A DNA stretch of 64,000 nt from NCBI GenBank assembly GCA_964463485.1, contig CAYXDO010000032.1:1-64000 (forward strand). The letters run 5' to 3'. The notes beneath the pieces were generated by a model, which was given only the letters and a program-made list of their open reading frames with translations, was not told the DNA's origin and did no database searches. Source of the stretch: CAYXDO01 sp964463485. GTDB lineage: Bacteria; Myxococcota; Kuafuiibacteriia; Kuafuiibacteriales; Kuafuiibacteriaceae. Made by a program: the position numbers and the translations under genes. The first letter of the stretch is position 1, and every line of letters begins with the position of its first letter. This document shows, one piece after another, positions 43,186 through 51,248 of this stretch.

Positions 43186-43770
43186 ATGAAGAAGCTACTC
43201 AAGAGCAAGGGCTTTACCCTGATCGAGCTGATGATCGTCGTGGCGATCATCGGTATTCTCGCGGCGATCGCGATCCCGAACTTCATCCGCTACCAGCTGA
43301 AGTCGAAGACGACCGAGTGCAAGACGGTTCTCGGCGGCGTCAAGACGTCGCAGGAGTCGTTCCGCGCGGAAATCGACAACTACGCGAACATCACGGACAC
43401 GCAGCCCGGCGTGCTCCCGAACACCGTGAAGACCGACTGGAACCAGACCGGCTTCGTGTGCAACACCGCGTGCGACCGCACCGCGACGAGCAACAACTGC
43501 ACGCGTTTCGACTGCATCGGGTACTCCCCCACCGGTCAGGTGTACTACCAGTACCGCTCGCCGCACCGCGCCGCGGCCGGCACCACCACTGCGGAGTTCG
43601 CGGCCGGCTGCCAGGCTGACCTCGACGGCGATGGCAACGAGGGCAGCTTCAGTTACCAGTCGTCCAACGAGACGGCGAGCACCGTCGGCGTCCTCGCAGA
43701 CGGCCTTTCGGGCTGCGCAGCGGGCATCGAAGCCGGCTTCGTGACGGACTGCAACCCCGGCCAGTACTGA
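43186..43770 (+). CDS. pilA: Major type IV pilin PilA
   Basis: The ATG at 43186 follows GGAAAGGA at good distance; the GTG-type start at 43147 would add a non-pilin N-terminus. 194 aa. Leader MKKLLKSKG is cut before FTLIELMIVVAIIGILAAIA; Glu14 is the conserved Glu5 of the mature pilin. The globular part has eight Cys (45, 92, 96, 105, 110, 142, 177, 189), so several disulfides are possible, and a loop DLDGDGNEG (145-153) like calcium-binding loops. Strong terminator follows. Confidence 0.97.
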   Translation: MKKLLKSKGFTLIELMIVVAIIGILAAIAIPNFIRYQLKSKTTECKTVLGGVKTSQESFRAEIDNYANITDTQPGVLPNTVKTDWNQTGFVCNTACDRTATSNNCTRFDCIGYSPTGQVYYQYRSPHRAAAGTTTAEFAAGCQADLDGDGNEGSFSYQSSNETASTVGVLADGLSGCAAGIEAGFVTDCNPGQY

Positions 43771-43799
43771 GATTTCGTTCGAGCCCTTGAGCTCTCGAG

Positions 43800-43838
43800 G
43801 AGGGGATGCGCGGTTTCGTGCATCCCCTCTTTGTTTTT
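43800..43838 (+). terminator. Intrinsic terminator after pilA
   Basis: Perfect 10-bp stem GAGGGGATGC / GCATCCCCTC (43800-43809 and 43820-43829) with a 10-nt loop and a T-rich tail TTTGTTTTT, 30 bp after the pilA stop. It should insulate the strongly expressed pilin gene from pilGHI. Confidence 0.95.
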
Positions 43839-43884
43839 CCGCCTCGATTCGGAAACCGATCCCGGGCATGTTCCGCGTGAGCCG

Positions 43885-44877
43885 ATGCGTCGCGAATCTC
43901 TCGAGCCCGTCCGGTTGGCCGTCGCCTGCGCCGTTGCGTTCCTAGCCGCTCAAAGCTTCCGCGCGATTGCCATTGATCCTGCCGCTGACCTGCGCACGAA
44001 GACGAGAATGGGCGAGGACTTCGTCCGCTCGCCGGGGCGAGAGGTCCTCCAAGTCGCAACGCTCCAGCATCCCCTCGCCGTCGCCGAGCTCGTGTGGCTC
44101 GAGATCGTCCAGGTTCTCGGACGACCGAGCGCAGAAATCCAAAGAGAAGGGGAGGCAGCTCACTGGGATCGTGTGGAGCGGTGGGCATGGATCGCGGTGG
44201 ATCTCGATCCGGCGTACTTCGGCGTCTATCACTCTGTGGCCGTTCAGCTCACCACTTTTGGCAAGCGGCCCAAGCGGTCGGATCTGATCCTGGCGCGCGC
44301 AAGAGAGATGCTGCCCGAGCGCTGGGAGATCCCGTTCCTGCAAGGCTACAACGCGTACTTTTGGTACGGAGACTTCGTCGAGGGCTCCCGCTTCATCCGT
44401 GAAGCTTCCGTGCTGCCTCACGCTCCGGCCTATCTCCCGGCGCTGAGCGAGAGCATGCGCTTTCAGAGCGGCGATCACGCAGGTGCGATCAAGTCCCTGA
44501 AGGAGCTGATCTCCAAGCTGGAGGACGGCAGCCCGGTCAAGAACAACGCCCGTCAGCGCCTCAAGGCCCTCGAATCCGAGCTCCGGCTGGTACGCTTCGA
44601 CGCTGCGTGCGAACGCATGGTCAAAGAGCTCGGTCGGTTCCCCATGGACGGCCAAGACTTGGTGGACGCTGGTTTGATCGGCGAATCGGCGGTCGACGCC
44701 TACGGAGCGCGCATCGAGTATCCCAAGGTGAACGAGTGCGTGTCCCGCACCCAGTACATGGGGACGGGACAGCGGGAGTTCGAAAGGGTGAAGATCGCCG
44801 GGTCCAACCAGCGCCTCCTGACGGACACGGCAACGGACACGGCAACGGACACGGCGACGGCGAGCGCGGCCCCATGA
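43885..44877 (+). CDS. pilG: PilG-like TPR protein
   Basis: 330 aa from the ATG at 43885; an upstream TTG at 43831 lies in the terminator tail and is rejected. An N-terminal hydrophobic segment (LAVACAVAFLAAQSFRAIAI) precedes TPR-like helices (HWDRVERWAWIAVDLDPAYF, REMLPERWEIPFLQGYNAYF). In M. xanthus pilA is followed by pilG, pilH, pilI, encoding an ABC transporter and partner needed for pili; this gene has the same place and size class. The assignment rests mainly on context. The last residues (TDTATDTATDTATA) come from a 12-bp tandem DNA repeat. Stop overlaps pilH by 4 bp. Confidence 0.78.
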   Translation: MRRESLEPVRLAVACAVAFLAAQSFRAIAIDPAADLRTKTRMGEDFVRSPGREVLQVATLQHPLAVAELVWLEIVQVLGRPSAEIQREGEAAHWDRVERWAWIAVDLDPAYFGVYHSVAVQLTTFGKRPKRSDLILARAREMLPERWEIPFLQGYNAYFWYGDFVEGSRFIREASVLPHAPAYLPALSESMRFQSGDHAGAIKSLKELISKLEDGSPVKNNARQRLKALESELRLVRFDAACERMVKELGRFPMDGQDLVDAGLIGESAVDAYGARIEYPKVNECVSRTQYMGTGQREFERVKIAGSNQRLLTDTATDTATDTATASAAP

Positions 44878-45818
44878 GCGAGACGAACGTCATCGAGGTC
44901 AAAGGCTTCGAGAAGACCTTCTACGTCGGCCTTCGACGCAAGAAGTTCGAGGCCACCCGAGGCATCACGTTCGACGTTCATCAGGGCGAGGTGTTCGGTT
45001 TCCTCGGTCCGAACGGCGCGGGCAAGACGACGACCATCAAGGCCCTCTTGGGGCTGATTCGACCGGACCACGGCGAGCTCTCGGTCTTGGGCGTGCCCAC
45101 CACTTCGCTCGAGTGGCGGGCCAAGGTCGGCTACCTGCCCGAGCACCCCAACTTCTACGAGTACCTCTCCGGTCTCGAGCTCGTGTCGTGGTTCGCGCGC
45201 CTATCGGGCCACTCCGCCCACGAAGCAGATCAAGAAGCGAAGAGACAGCTCGAACATGTGGGGCTCGCCTACGCGATGAACCGAAGGCTCCGCAGCTATT
45301 CCAAAGGTATGCTGCAGCGCGCGGGCCTCGCGCAGGCGATGGTCGGAGCGCCGTCGCTGTTGATCTTGGACGAGCCGATGACGGGCCTGGATCCCATCGG
45401 CCGCAAGGACGTGCGCGAGTTGATCCTCGAGCTGCGCTCGGAAGGCCGCACGGTCTTCTACTCGACCCACATTCTCCCGGACGTCGAGCTCACCTGTGAT
45501 CGCGTCGCGATGGTCTCCAAGGGAGTGGTCGTGCGATGCGGCCGCCTCGAAGACATCGTGCGAGAGACGTCGCGCGGGTTCGAGGTGGTGCTCGAGAACG
45601 TCGGCGAGGTCTTGTTCACGGAGATCGCGACGCAACACCCGAAGACGAAGCGAGCCGGGCTCTCGGTGGAGATTCAGCTAGAGACCGAAGGTGCCGCGCG
45701 GGCGCTCGTGTCCTTGGCGACCAGCAAAGGCGCGGCGCTGTCGCGCTTCGTGGCGCACAAGGACGACCTCGAGTCGATCTTCGTGCGCTCCCTCGCCGCG
45801 TCGGGAGACCAACGATGA
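44874..45818 (+). CDS. pilH: ABC transporter ATP-binding protein, PilH-like
   Basis: 314 aa. Walker A GPNGAGKTTTIKALLG, signature YSKGMLQRAGLAQAM, Walker B LLILDEPMTGLDP and H-loop STHILPDVELTCD are all intact, followed by the ~80-residue C-terminal part usual in CcmA/DrrA-type exporters. The ATG overlaps the pilG stop (ATGA) and the stop overlaps pilI, so the three are translationally coupled. In M. xanthus PilH is required for pilus formation; substrate unknown. Confidence 0.88.
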   Translation: MSETNVIEVKGFEKTFYVGLRRKKFEATRGITFDVHQGEVFGFLGPNGAGKTTTIKALLGLIRPDHGELSVLGVPTTSLEWRAKVGYLPEHPNFYEYLSGLELVSWFARLSGHSAHEADQEAKRQLEHVGLAYAMNRRLRSYSKGMLQRAGLAQAMVGAPSLLILDEPMTGLDPIGRKDVRELILELRSEGRTVFYSTHILPDVELTCDRVAMVSKGVVVRCGRLEDIVRETSRGFEVVLENVGEVLFTEIATQHPKTKRAGLSVEIQLETEGAARALVSLATSKGAALSRFVAHKDDLESIFVRSLAASGDQR

Positions 45819-46579
45819 GCCCGATCTTGGCCGTCGCTTCGAACACGTTCCGGCAGACCGTGCGAGATCGGATCTTCTTCAACGTGCTCTTCTTTGGCCT
45901 GGGGATGACGTTCCTGGCGATCATCGTGGCGCAGCTCTCCTTTGGGTACCCCGACAGAATCGTTCGAAGCATCGGCTTGAGCGGGGTGTCGCTCGCGCTC
46001 GATTTGATCGCGCTGTTGCTCGGCGTGGGCCTGATTCATCAGGAGATCGATCGAAAGACGCTGTTCGTCGTGCTGACGCGCCCCATTCGTCGCTGGCAGT
46101 ACGTGTTCGGACGCTACCTCGGGCTGGTCGGCACGCTCTCGTTGGCGCTCATAGGATTCAGCGTGGTGTTTGCGCTGGCGCTGAAGTGGAGCGGAGGCAC
46201 GGCGAGCGCGAGTGACGTCGCGGCGCTCGCGATGGCGCTCCCGGAAGCCTCGGTGATCGCCGGGATCGGTGTGGTGATCTCGTGTTTTTCGACGCCGGGC
46301 GTAGGCACCGGGATGGGGCTCGGGATTTGGCTGGCGGCGGCGACGACGGACGATCTGGTTCGGCTCACGACACGATCGAACGAGCTGACGCGGCTGGTCG
46401 CGAAGGGCGTGTATTACGTGCTGCCTAGCCTCGAGCGCTTCGACTTCCGGGAGTCCGCGGTGTACGGGCAGGCGATCGCGATGCCCGACCTTCTCCTCAC
46501 GGCGTCCTACGGCGCCATGTATTCGCTGGCGCTCGCGTTGCTTGCGAGCCTCGTGCTCTCGAGAAGGCAGATGGTGTGA
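45815..46579 (+). CDS. pilI: ABC transporter permease, PilI-like
   Basis: 254 aa, six helices, ABC-2 type. N-terminal VASNTFRQTVRDRIFFNVLF is the amphipathic helix and first membrane span typical of ABC-2 permeases; PIRRWQYVFGRYLGLVGTLS follows the conserved LxRPIRRxxYVxGK pattern. It forms the membrane part of the transporter with PilH. Overlaps pilH (ATGA) and the next gene (GTGTGA). Confidence 0.88.
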   Translation: MSPILAVASNTFRQTVRDRIFFNVLFFGLGMTFLAIIVAQLSFGYPDRIVRSIGLSGVSLALDLIALLLGVGLIHQEIDRKTLFVVLTRPIRRWQYVFGRYLGLVGTLSLALIGFSVVFALALKWSGGTASASDVAALAMALPEASVIAGIGVVISCFSTPGVGTGMGLGIWLAAATTDDLVRLTTRSNELTRLVAKGVYYVLPSLERFDFRESAVYGQAIAMPDLLLTASYGAMYSLALALLASLVLSRRQMV

Positions 46580-47094
46580 GGGGGCTCGTCGCGACGTTCC
46601 TCGCGCTGGTGCCCGCGCTCATCCCCGCGGTGGGGCGCGCGGAGCCTTCTCCGAGTAGCTTTCCCGAGGGCGAGAGCCGCCCGGTGTTGGGCATCGTGAT
46701 CGGGGCACCGACGGGCCTATCGCTCGGCTGGGCGCTCTCGACGCGCTTTTTGGTGCAGCTTCACGGCGGCGTCACCGCCGGCGACCTCTCGCCCGTGGCG
46801 ATCTTGGACGTCTGCTATCGGCTGCCCGAGGTGTTGGGCGGAGAGGCGGTGCCCTTCGTCGTGTACACGGGCCTTGGGCTGCAGGCCAACGGCAAGCCGC
46901 TCGGACCGGGCCCATCCCGGCCATACGATCCCATCGCCGTGCGAGTGCCTTTCGGCCTCGAAGTATTGGGCAGCTCGCTGCCGCTCTTGGGGCAGAGCGG
47001 CCGCACGCGCTTGTTCGCGGAGGTCGCACCGGGGATCGGGCTCGTCGAGGAGCACAGGGCCGTGCTGTCCGCCGCCATCGGATTGCGGCTGTAA
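46576..47094 (+). CDS. Small secreted, possible outer-membrane beta-barrel protein
   Basis: 172 aa, GTG start overlapping the pilI stop by 4 bp. Signal peptide MRGLVATFLALVPALIPAVG, cleavage near GRA-EPS. The mature part alternates short amphipathic strands (VLGIVIGAPTGLSLGWALST, FLVQLHGGVTAGDL, FAEVAPGIGLVEEHRAVLSA) and ends in an aromatic-less GLRL, resembling small barrels such as DUF-type OM proteins. Coupled to pilGHI, so a role in the same process is plausible. Confidence 0.75.
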   Translation: MRGLVATFLALVPALIPAVGRAEPSPSSFPEGESRPVLGIVIGAPTGLSLGWALSTRFLVQLHGGVTAGDLSPVAILDVCYRLPEVLGGEAVPFVVYTGLGLQANGKPLGPGPSRPYDPIAVRVPFGLEVLGSSLPLLGQSGRTRLFAEVAPGIGLVEEHRAVLSAAIGLRL

Positions 47095-47119
47095 GACTCA
47101 CGGCCGATCATCGATCCGG

Positions 47120-50100
47120 CTAGCGTTTTTTCTTGAGCTCGGCCTCGTCGATCCGGAGGCGCCGCGTGGGATCGGTCGTTCGAACACCAACGAAACCGGG
47201 GCGCGACGGAGGGCCCAGGGCGCGGACGTCGACGAGCGACGCCTCGGTCGGGACCTCTTCCTGAAACGCGACGTCGACGGCGGGAGGTGTCCAGTCCGGC
47301 GAGAGCTCGATCGATTCGGTGGGGCCGTCGATCCCGCGCTGCGTGAAGCCGGGGGTGGGCGCGGGCGGAGCCTCCTTGAGCCCACCGACGGGAAGCTCGT
47401 GCTCAGTCGACTTCACCGCGGTGAGAGGCACTCGCGGCACCCGTGACAGATCGATCTCCGCGGTCGGCGGATCGTCCAAAGGAAAACGAAGCGCGGGCGC
47501 GCGCGCTTCGGTCGGCTCCGCGTTGACCTCGAGCGAGGCGAGCTGCGCAGCTCGTCGCCGCGCGCCCGCGGCGAGATCTGTCAGGGACGCTCGCGTCTCG
47601 GAGACGAGATGCTCTGCCGTAGGCGGATCGTCGAACTCAGTCACCATCGCGGCGCCGACTGAAGCCTCTGCGCGCCGCGACGCGACGGGAGACTCGCTCC
47701 GCTCGAGCTCACGCGTGGGCGCTTCGGCGAACGCACGCGCACGGGGGATGGCGGCCTCGATCTCCAGCTCACGAGTGGGCGTCTCGGTGAACGCGCGAAC
47801 CGGGCTTTGGGCAGGCGCGAGACCTACAGCCGCAGGGCCGGCGAGTGGAGGTTCTTCCGTCGATTCGTTCGATTCGAGGGTCGAAAGGCTCGCCCGTCGC
47901 TCGAGGGCGGAAGCCTCGAGATCGTCGATCGGTTCGAGGTCGATCGGCTCGAGGTCGATCGGCTCGTCGATCGGGTCCGCTTGGATCGGATCGACCGCTG
48001 GCTGGCGTTCGCTTGGATCGACCTCGGCGGTCCTGGCTGCGCTCGGGCTCGCGCGAGAACCTTGCTCCGGCGTGGCGTCCCGAGGTTCGCTCCACCTCGC
48101 TGCGAGATTCTCCTGCGGCGCGTCGGCCTGGGGCCCGTCGAGCTCCGCGAGCCGAACTTCGTCGGTCGAAGCGGCGCCGCGACGTTCGGACTCGTCTCTT
48201 TCCCGAGCCGTCCGAGGTTCGATCGACCGTGGTTCCATCGACCGAGGTTCCATCGACCGTGGTTCCATCGACCGATCGCGTGGCCTCGGCGTGCGCTCCT
48301 GCCCTTCGGACGGCTCGCTGTCGTGTGTCGTTCGCGCGTCACGTTTCTGCGGAGCCCGACGTTCCTCGCGTTCGGGCGTGCGCGCGGCGGGACCTCGGGC
48401 CGTTGCCTCAGCGCGACGTCGGGGCTCTTCGGGAGCGCGACGCGCTTCGCCCGTCGCACGCGGACTTGCATCGGCGCGTTCGTCCCGTCGCGAAGCATCC
48501 GCCGTCATCACTCGGCGCGGCGGTGGGCTCCTTCCCAGGTCCTCGTGCTTGCGCGCCTTTGCGCCGAGCGGCGGGGACTTCTTGTCCTCCTGCTTCGTAG
48601 CCTCCAACATCGGCGCCTTCGACGCTTCAAGCACCGGCGCCTTCGACGCTTCAAGCACAGGCGCCTTCGACGCCTCCAACACAGGTGCCTTCGACGCTTC
48701 AAGCACCGGCGCCTTCGACGCCTCCAGCACAGGCGCTTTCGACGCATCGAGCACCGGCGCCTTCGATGCCTCCAACACCGGCGCCACAGTCAGCGGATCG
48801 AAGTTCCACGAGGAGAGATCTCCGAAGCCACCTTCGCCGATCTTGGGGAGCTCGTTGTTGGCGCCTCGTGCGCGGCGATGGGCGAGCTCGATGCGCATTT
48901 CGTCGCGCTTGGCGGTGGCCTCGTCCGCTTCGTCCACCATGAATTGAAGGCAGTCACGAGCCTTGGGGCGCTTGGGGTTGGGCTTGGGCCACTCCTCGAC
49001 CTTGTCGGCGTCGCGAGGCGGGTAGACCTGGCTCAAAGCGGGCGGCAGCGCGGGAGCCTCTCCGCGCGCGGGCAGCACCCGGACGTAGAGTCGCTGAAGG
49101 AGTGTGTGACCGGAGCGGGTCACGCCGGAGACGAGCAAGTCGAAGCTGCCGGGAGATTGAATCGTCAGTCGATAGCGCTCAGGGGATGGGCTGGGCTCGA
49201 AGACGTAGCCCGGGCAGCCACCTCCTTTGAGTGCAAACCTTCGGACCCGAAGTCCTTCTGGGTGATCGAGCTCGATGGGTGTCGCGGTGTCGGTGACGAG
49301 CGGCCGCTCGCGCTGGCCCGCTTGCGGAAACAACCTTCCGAAGCCCACCTTCTGCAGAAAGCCGGGATGGGTTTCGAGCACGAGCTCCATGACCTCGAGC
49401 GGATAGATGTCGACGATGCCCGTGCCCGGGCCGAACTCCCGCAAGGCTGCGCGCGCGAAGGGGCGATCCGCTGCGCCGGTGAACAGGGAGGCGAGATAGG
49501 CCAACGCTTCGGCGCGAGTCGCGCCGGTGGCATGCCGAAACGCCTCCGACAGAATCAACGCGTGCTTCGCGTAGGCGACCGGCGAACCGAGCACGCGCTG
49601 GACCTCGTCGGGGTCGGTCAGGCGCGTGTCGCCAGGTTCTACGCCGGGCCCCACGTCTCCGGCAAAACGACGCGGCCCTCGGCCCATGAGGTGGGACTCG
49701 AACGACGACTCGAAGATCTGATCTTCGACTCGATCTTCATCGTCGTGGCCGTGCTGCTTCTTCTCCTTCTCGTCGCCGTGCCCTTCCCGCTTCCCGCGGC
49801 TCTCCCGGTCTTTGGGATCTTCTTCGTCTTCGATCTGCTGTTCGTGCGAGACGTGCTGCTGGCCTTCCATCGGCTCGGGCTCGTGCCTGCGACGGCGGCG
49901 AACCGGAGCTTGTCGGTCGTCGTCGCGCTGGAGGTCGATCGCGCCGGTGTCTTCGGGCGTCTCGTTGTTCGCTTCCTCGGTCTTGGCCTCGAGCTTGCTG
50001 GACTTGGGAGCCTTGCCCTCTTTTTTGCGAGCCACCGAAGGCGCGCGCGGGCCCTTCGTCTTGGGCTTGGGGGTGCGCGACGTGCCTTGCGAAGCGCGCG

Positions 50101-50131
50101 GCGCGGACCCTCTCGAGAGCGGGACCTTCAC
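47120..50131 (-). CDS. Large low-complexity repeat protein of unknown function
   Basis: 1003 aa, no signal peptide. Residues 1-150 are extremely charged (Lys/Glu/Arg/His). A folded-looking region (about 155-420) contains AYAKHALILSEAFRHATGAT and PGYVFEPSPSPERYRLTIQS and might be a beta-sandwich. The rest is disordered with three repeat types: eight VLEASKAP units, four SMEPR-type units and IDLEP units. Low-complexity Arg/Glu/Pro stretches continue to the end, where short motifs such as DDPPTAEI recur (FDDPPTAEHL, LDDPPTAEID). The GTG start overlaps the stop of the EamA transporter (GTGA). Family not recognised. Confidence 0.78.
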   Translation of the reverse strand: MKVPLSRGSAPRASQGTSRTPKPKTKGPRAPSVARKKEGKAPKSSKLEAKTEEANNETPEDTGAIDLQRDDDRQAPVRRRRRHEPEPMEGQQHVSHEQQIEDEEDPKDRESRGKREGHGDEKEKKQHGHDDEDRVEDQIFESSFESHLMGRGPRRFAGDVGPGVEPGDTRLTDPDEVQRVLGSPVAYAKHALILSEAFRHATGATRAEALAYLASLFTGAADRPFARAALREFGPGTGIVDIYPLEVMELVLETHPGFLQKVGFGRLFPQAGQRERPLVTDTATPIELDHPEGLRVRRFALKGGGCPGYVFEPSPSPERYRLTIQSPGSFDLLVSGVTRSGHTLLQRLYVRVLPARGEAPALPPALSQVYPPRDADKVEEWPKPNPKRPKARDCLQFMVDEADEATAKRDEMRIELAHRRARGANNELPKIGEGGFGDLSSWNFDPLTVAPVLEASKAPVLDASKAPVLEASKAPVLEASKAPVLEASKAPVLEASKAPVLEASKAPMLEATKQEDKKSPPLGAKARKHEDLGRSPPPRRVMTADASRRDERADASPRATGEARRAPEEPRRRAEATARGPAARTPEREERRAPQKRDARTTHDSEPSEGQERTPRPRDRSMEPRSMEPRSMEPRSIEPRTARERDESERRGAASTDEVRLAELDGPQADAPQENLAARWSEPRDATPEQGSRASPSAARTAEVDPSERQPAVDPIQADPIDEPIDLEPIDLEPIDDLEASALERRASLSTLESNESTEEPPLAGPAAVGLAPAQSPVRAFTETPTRELEIEAAIPRARAFAEAPTRELERSESPVASRRAEASVGAAMVTEFDDPPTAEHLVSETRASLTDLAAGARRRAAQLASLEVNAEPTEARAPALRFPLDDPPTAEIDLSRVPRVPLTAVKSTEHELPVGGLKEAPPAPTPGFTQRGIDGPTESIELSPDWTPPAVDVAFQEEVPTEASLVDVRALGPPSRPGFVGVRTTDPTRRLRIDEAELKKKR
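48594..48779 (-). repeat. Eight 24-bp tandem units encoding VLEASKAP
   Basis: Minus-strand coding repeat with an 8-residue period: VLEASKAP, VLDASKAP, five more VLEASKAP and a final MLEATK. Codon use varies slightly between units, so the array is not a very recent expansion, but unit number could still vary between strains. Confidence 0.92.
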
Positions 50132-51054
50132 TCGGTTCGGGAGTGTACCTCAGAGTTCGGTCGAGGCGGCCGCGTGCTGAGCCAAATGGCGAGAAACACG
50201 AAGACCGCGCCGACGATCTTTGCGAGCGTGGTCGGTTCTCCGGCGACGACACCGAGCAGCACACCCGTCACCGGTTGAAGCAACACCAACACCGCCATTC
50301 GCGACGCAGGAATTGATTTGAGCGCCAAGTTCCATGTCATGACCGCACCAAAAGAAACGCCCAGCACCAAGTAGCCCAGCGCGAGCAGCGAGAGCGGCTC
50401 GATCATGCGCTCGAGGTCGAGCGCTCGAGCTTCCGGAACCGCAAACGGCAGCACACACACGGCCGCGATCACTCCGGTCGATGAACAGAACGCTGGGGCC
50501 GACACCCGAGCCAGGGTGGGCTTCGCCGCGATCGTGTAGATGCCCCAAAGCAGAGCGGTGGCCGCCAGCATGAGGTTCCCGAGCGCAGATCCTTTGAGCT
50601 CAAACATATCGCCCAGACGCCCGTCCGACACCACGATGATCGCGCCGGTCAGGGCGAGGCCGATCGACACGACCTGTGACCGCGTCATCGACTCGCCCAA
50701 GAAGAGCCGCGCCATGAGCACGAGCACCACGGGCTCGATCCCGATGAGGATCGCGCCGTGCGAGGAGTCGCTGTGGACCAGGCCGTGCGCGCTGACCAAG
50801 AGCGGCCCCGCGAATCCGATCGAGCCGACGAGCAGGATCCGCCCGTAGTCGGCCGGCAGCGCGTGGGAGAAGGAGCCGCGCGGTGTCACGATCATGAACA
50901 AAGGAATCGAGAGCAGCACACGAACGAACACGAGCGCCGACGGAGGCCACACCCGGAGCGCCTGCTCGATGGCGAAGTAGGCCGATCCGCCGAGCAGATT
51001 GGAGAGGACCGCGAGGAACAGCGCGCGCCGTTGTGAAGGTCCATCAGCCGACAC
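50128..51054 (-). CDS. EamA/DMT family transporter
   Basis: 308 aa, ten predicted helices in two EamA repeats (LSNLLGGSAYFAIEQALRVW in the first; LMLAATALLWGIYTIAAKPT in the second). Family members export amino acids, nucleotide-sugars or other metabolites, or are putative drug/metabolite transporters; substrate cannot be inferred. GTG start. Its stop overlaps the start of the 1003-aa protein gene, so the two are coupled. Confidence 0.9.
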   Translation of the reverse strand: MSADGPSQRRALFLAVLSNLLGGSAYFAIEQALRVWPPSALVFVRVLLSIPLFMIVTPRGSFSHALPADYGRILLVGSIGFAGPLLVSAHGLVHSDSSHGAILIGIEPVVLVLMARLFLGESMTRSQVVSIGLALTGAIIVVSDGRLGDMFELKGSALGNLMLAATALLWGIYTIAAKPTLARVSAPAFCSSTGVIAAVCVLPFAVPEARALDLERMIEPLSLLALGYLVLGVSFGAVMTWNLALKSIPASRMAVLVLLQPVTGVLLGVVAGEPTTLAKIVGAVFVFLAIWLSTRPPRPNSEVHSRTE

Positions 51055-51248
51055 GAATGGGAGGCTCCCGCCGGACGCGAAGGCGCAGCTCGCTGCCGGC
51101 GCCGGAGCTGGACACGGAGGCTTTGCCCTCGAGAAAGACGACCACGCGGTGGTCTAACACGGGGCGTCGGGGCGGGATCGGGCCTCTCGAGGCCGAAAGG
51201 AACGAAAAGTGTAGCACTCGATCGTACATTTCGCCGATAACCCCTCCG

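Noticed and set aside
44820..44860. 12-bp ACGGACACGGCA repeat at the end of pilG as another GGGCAC element
   Set aside because: The unit differs and the conserved flank is absent; it is simple coding low complexity.
47319..50278. Two long plus-strand frames (542 and 823 codons) opposite the repeat protein
   Set aside because: They mirror the tandem repeats of the minus-strand gene (SSTGAFDA and RRLRRFKH runs). The minus frame has coherent coupling to the EamA gene and realistic composition.
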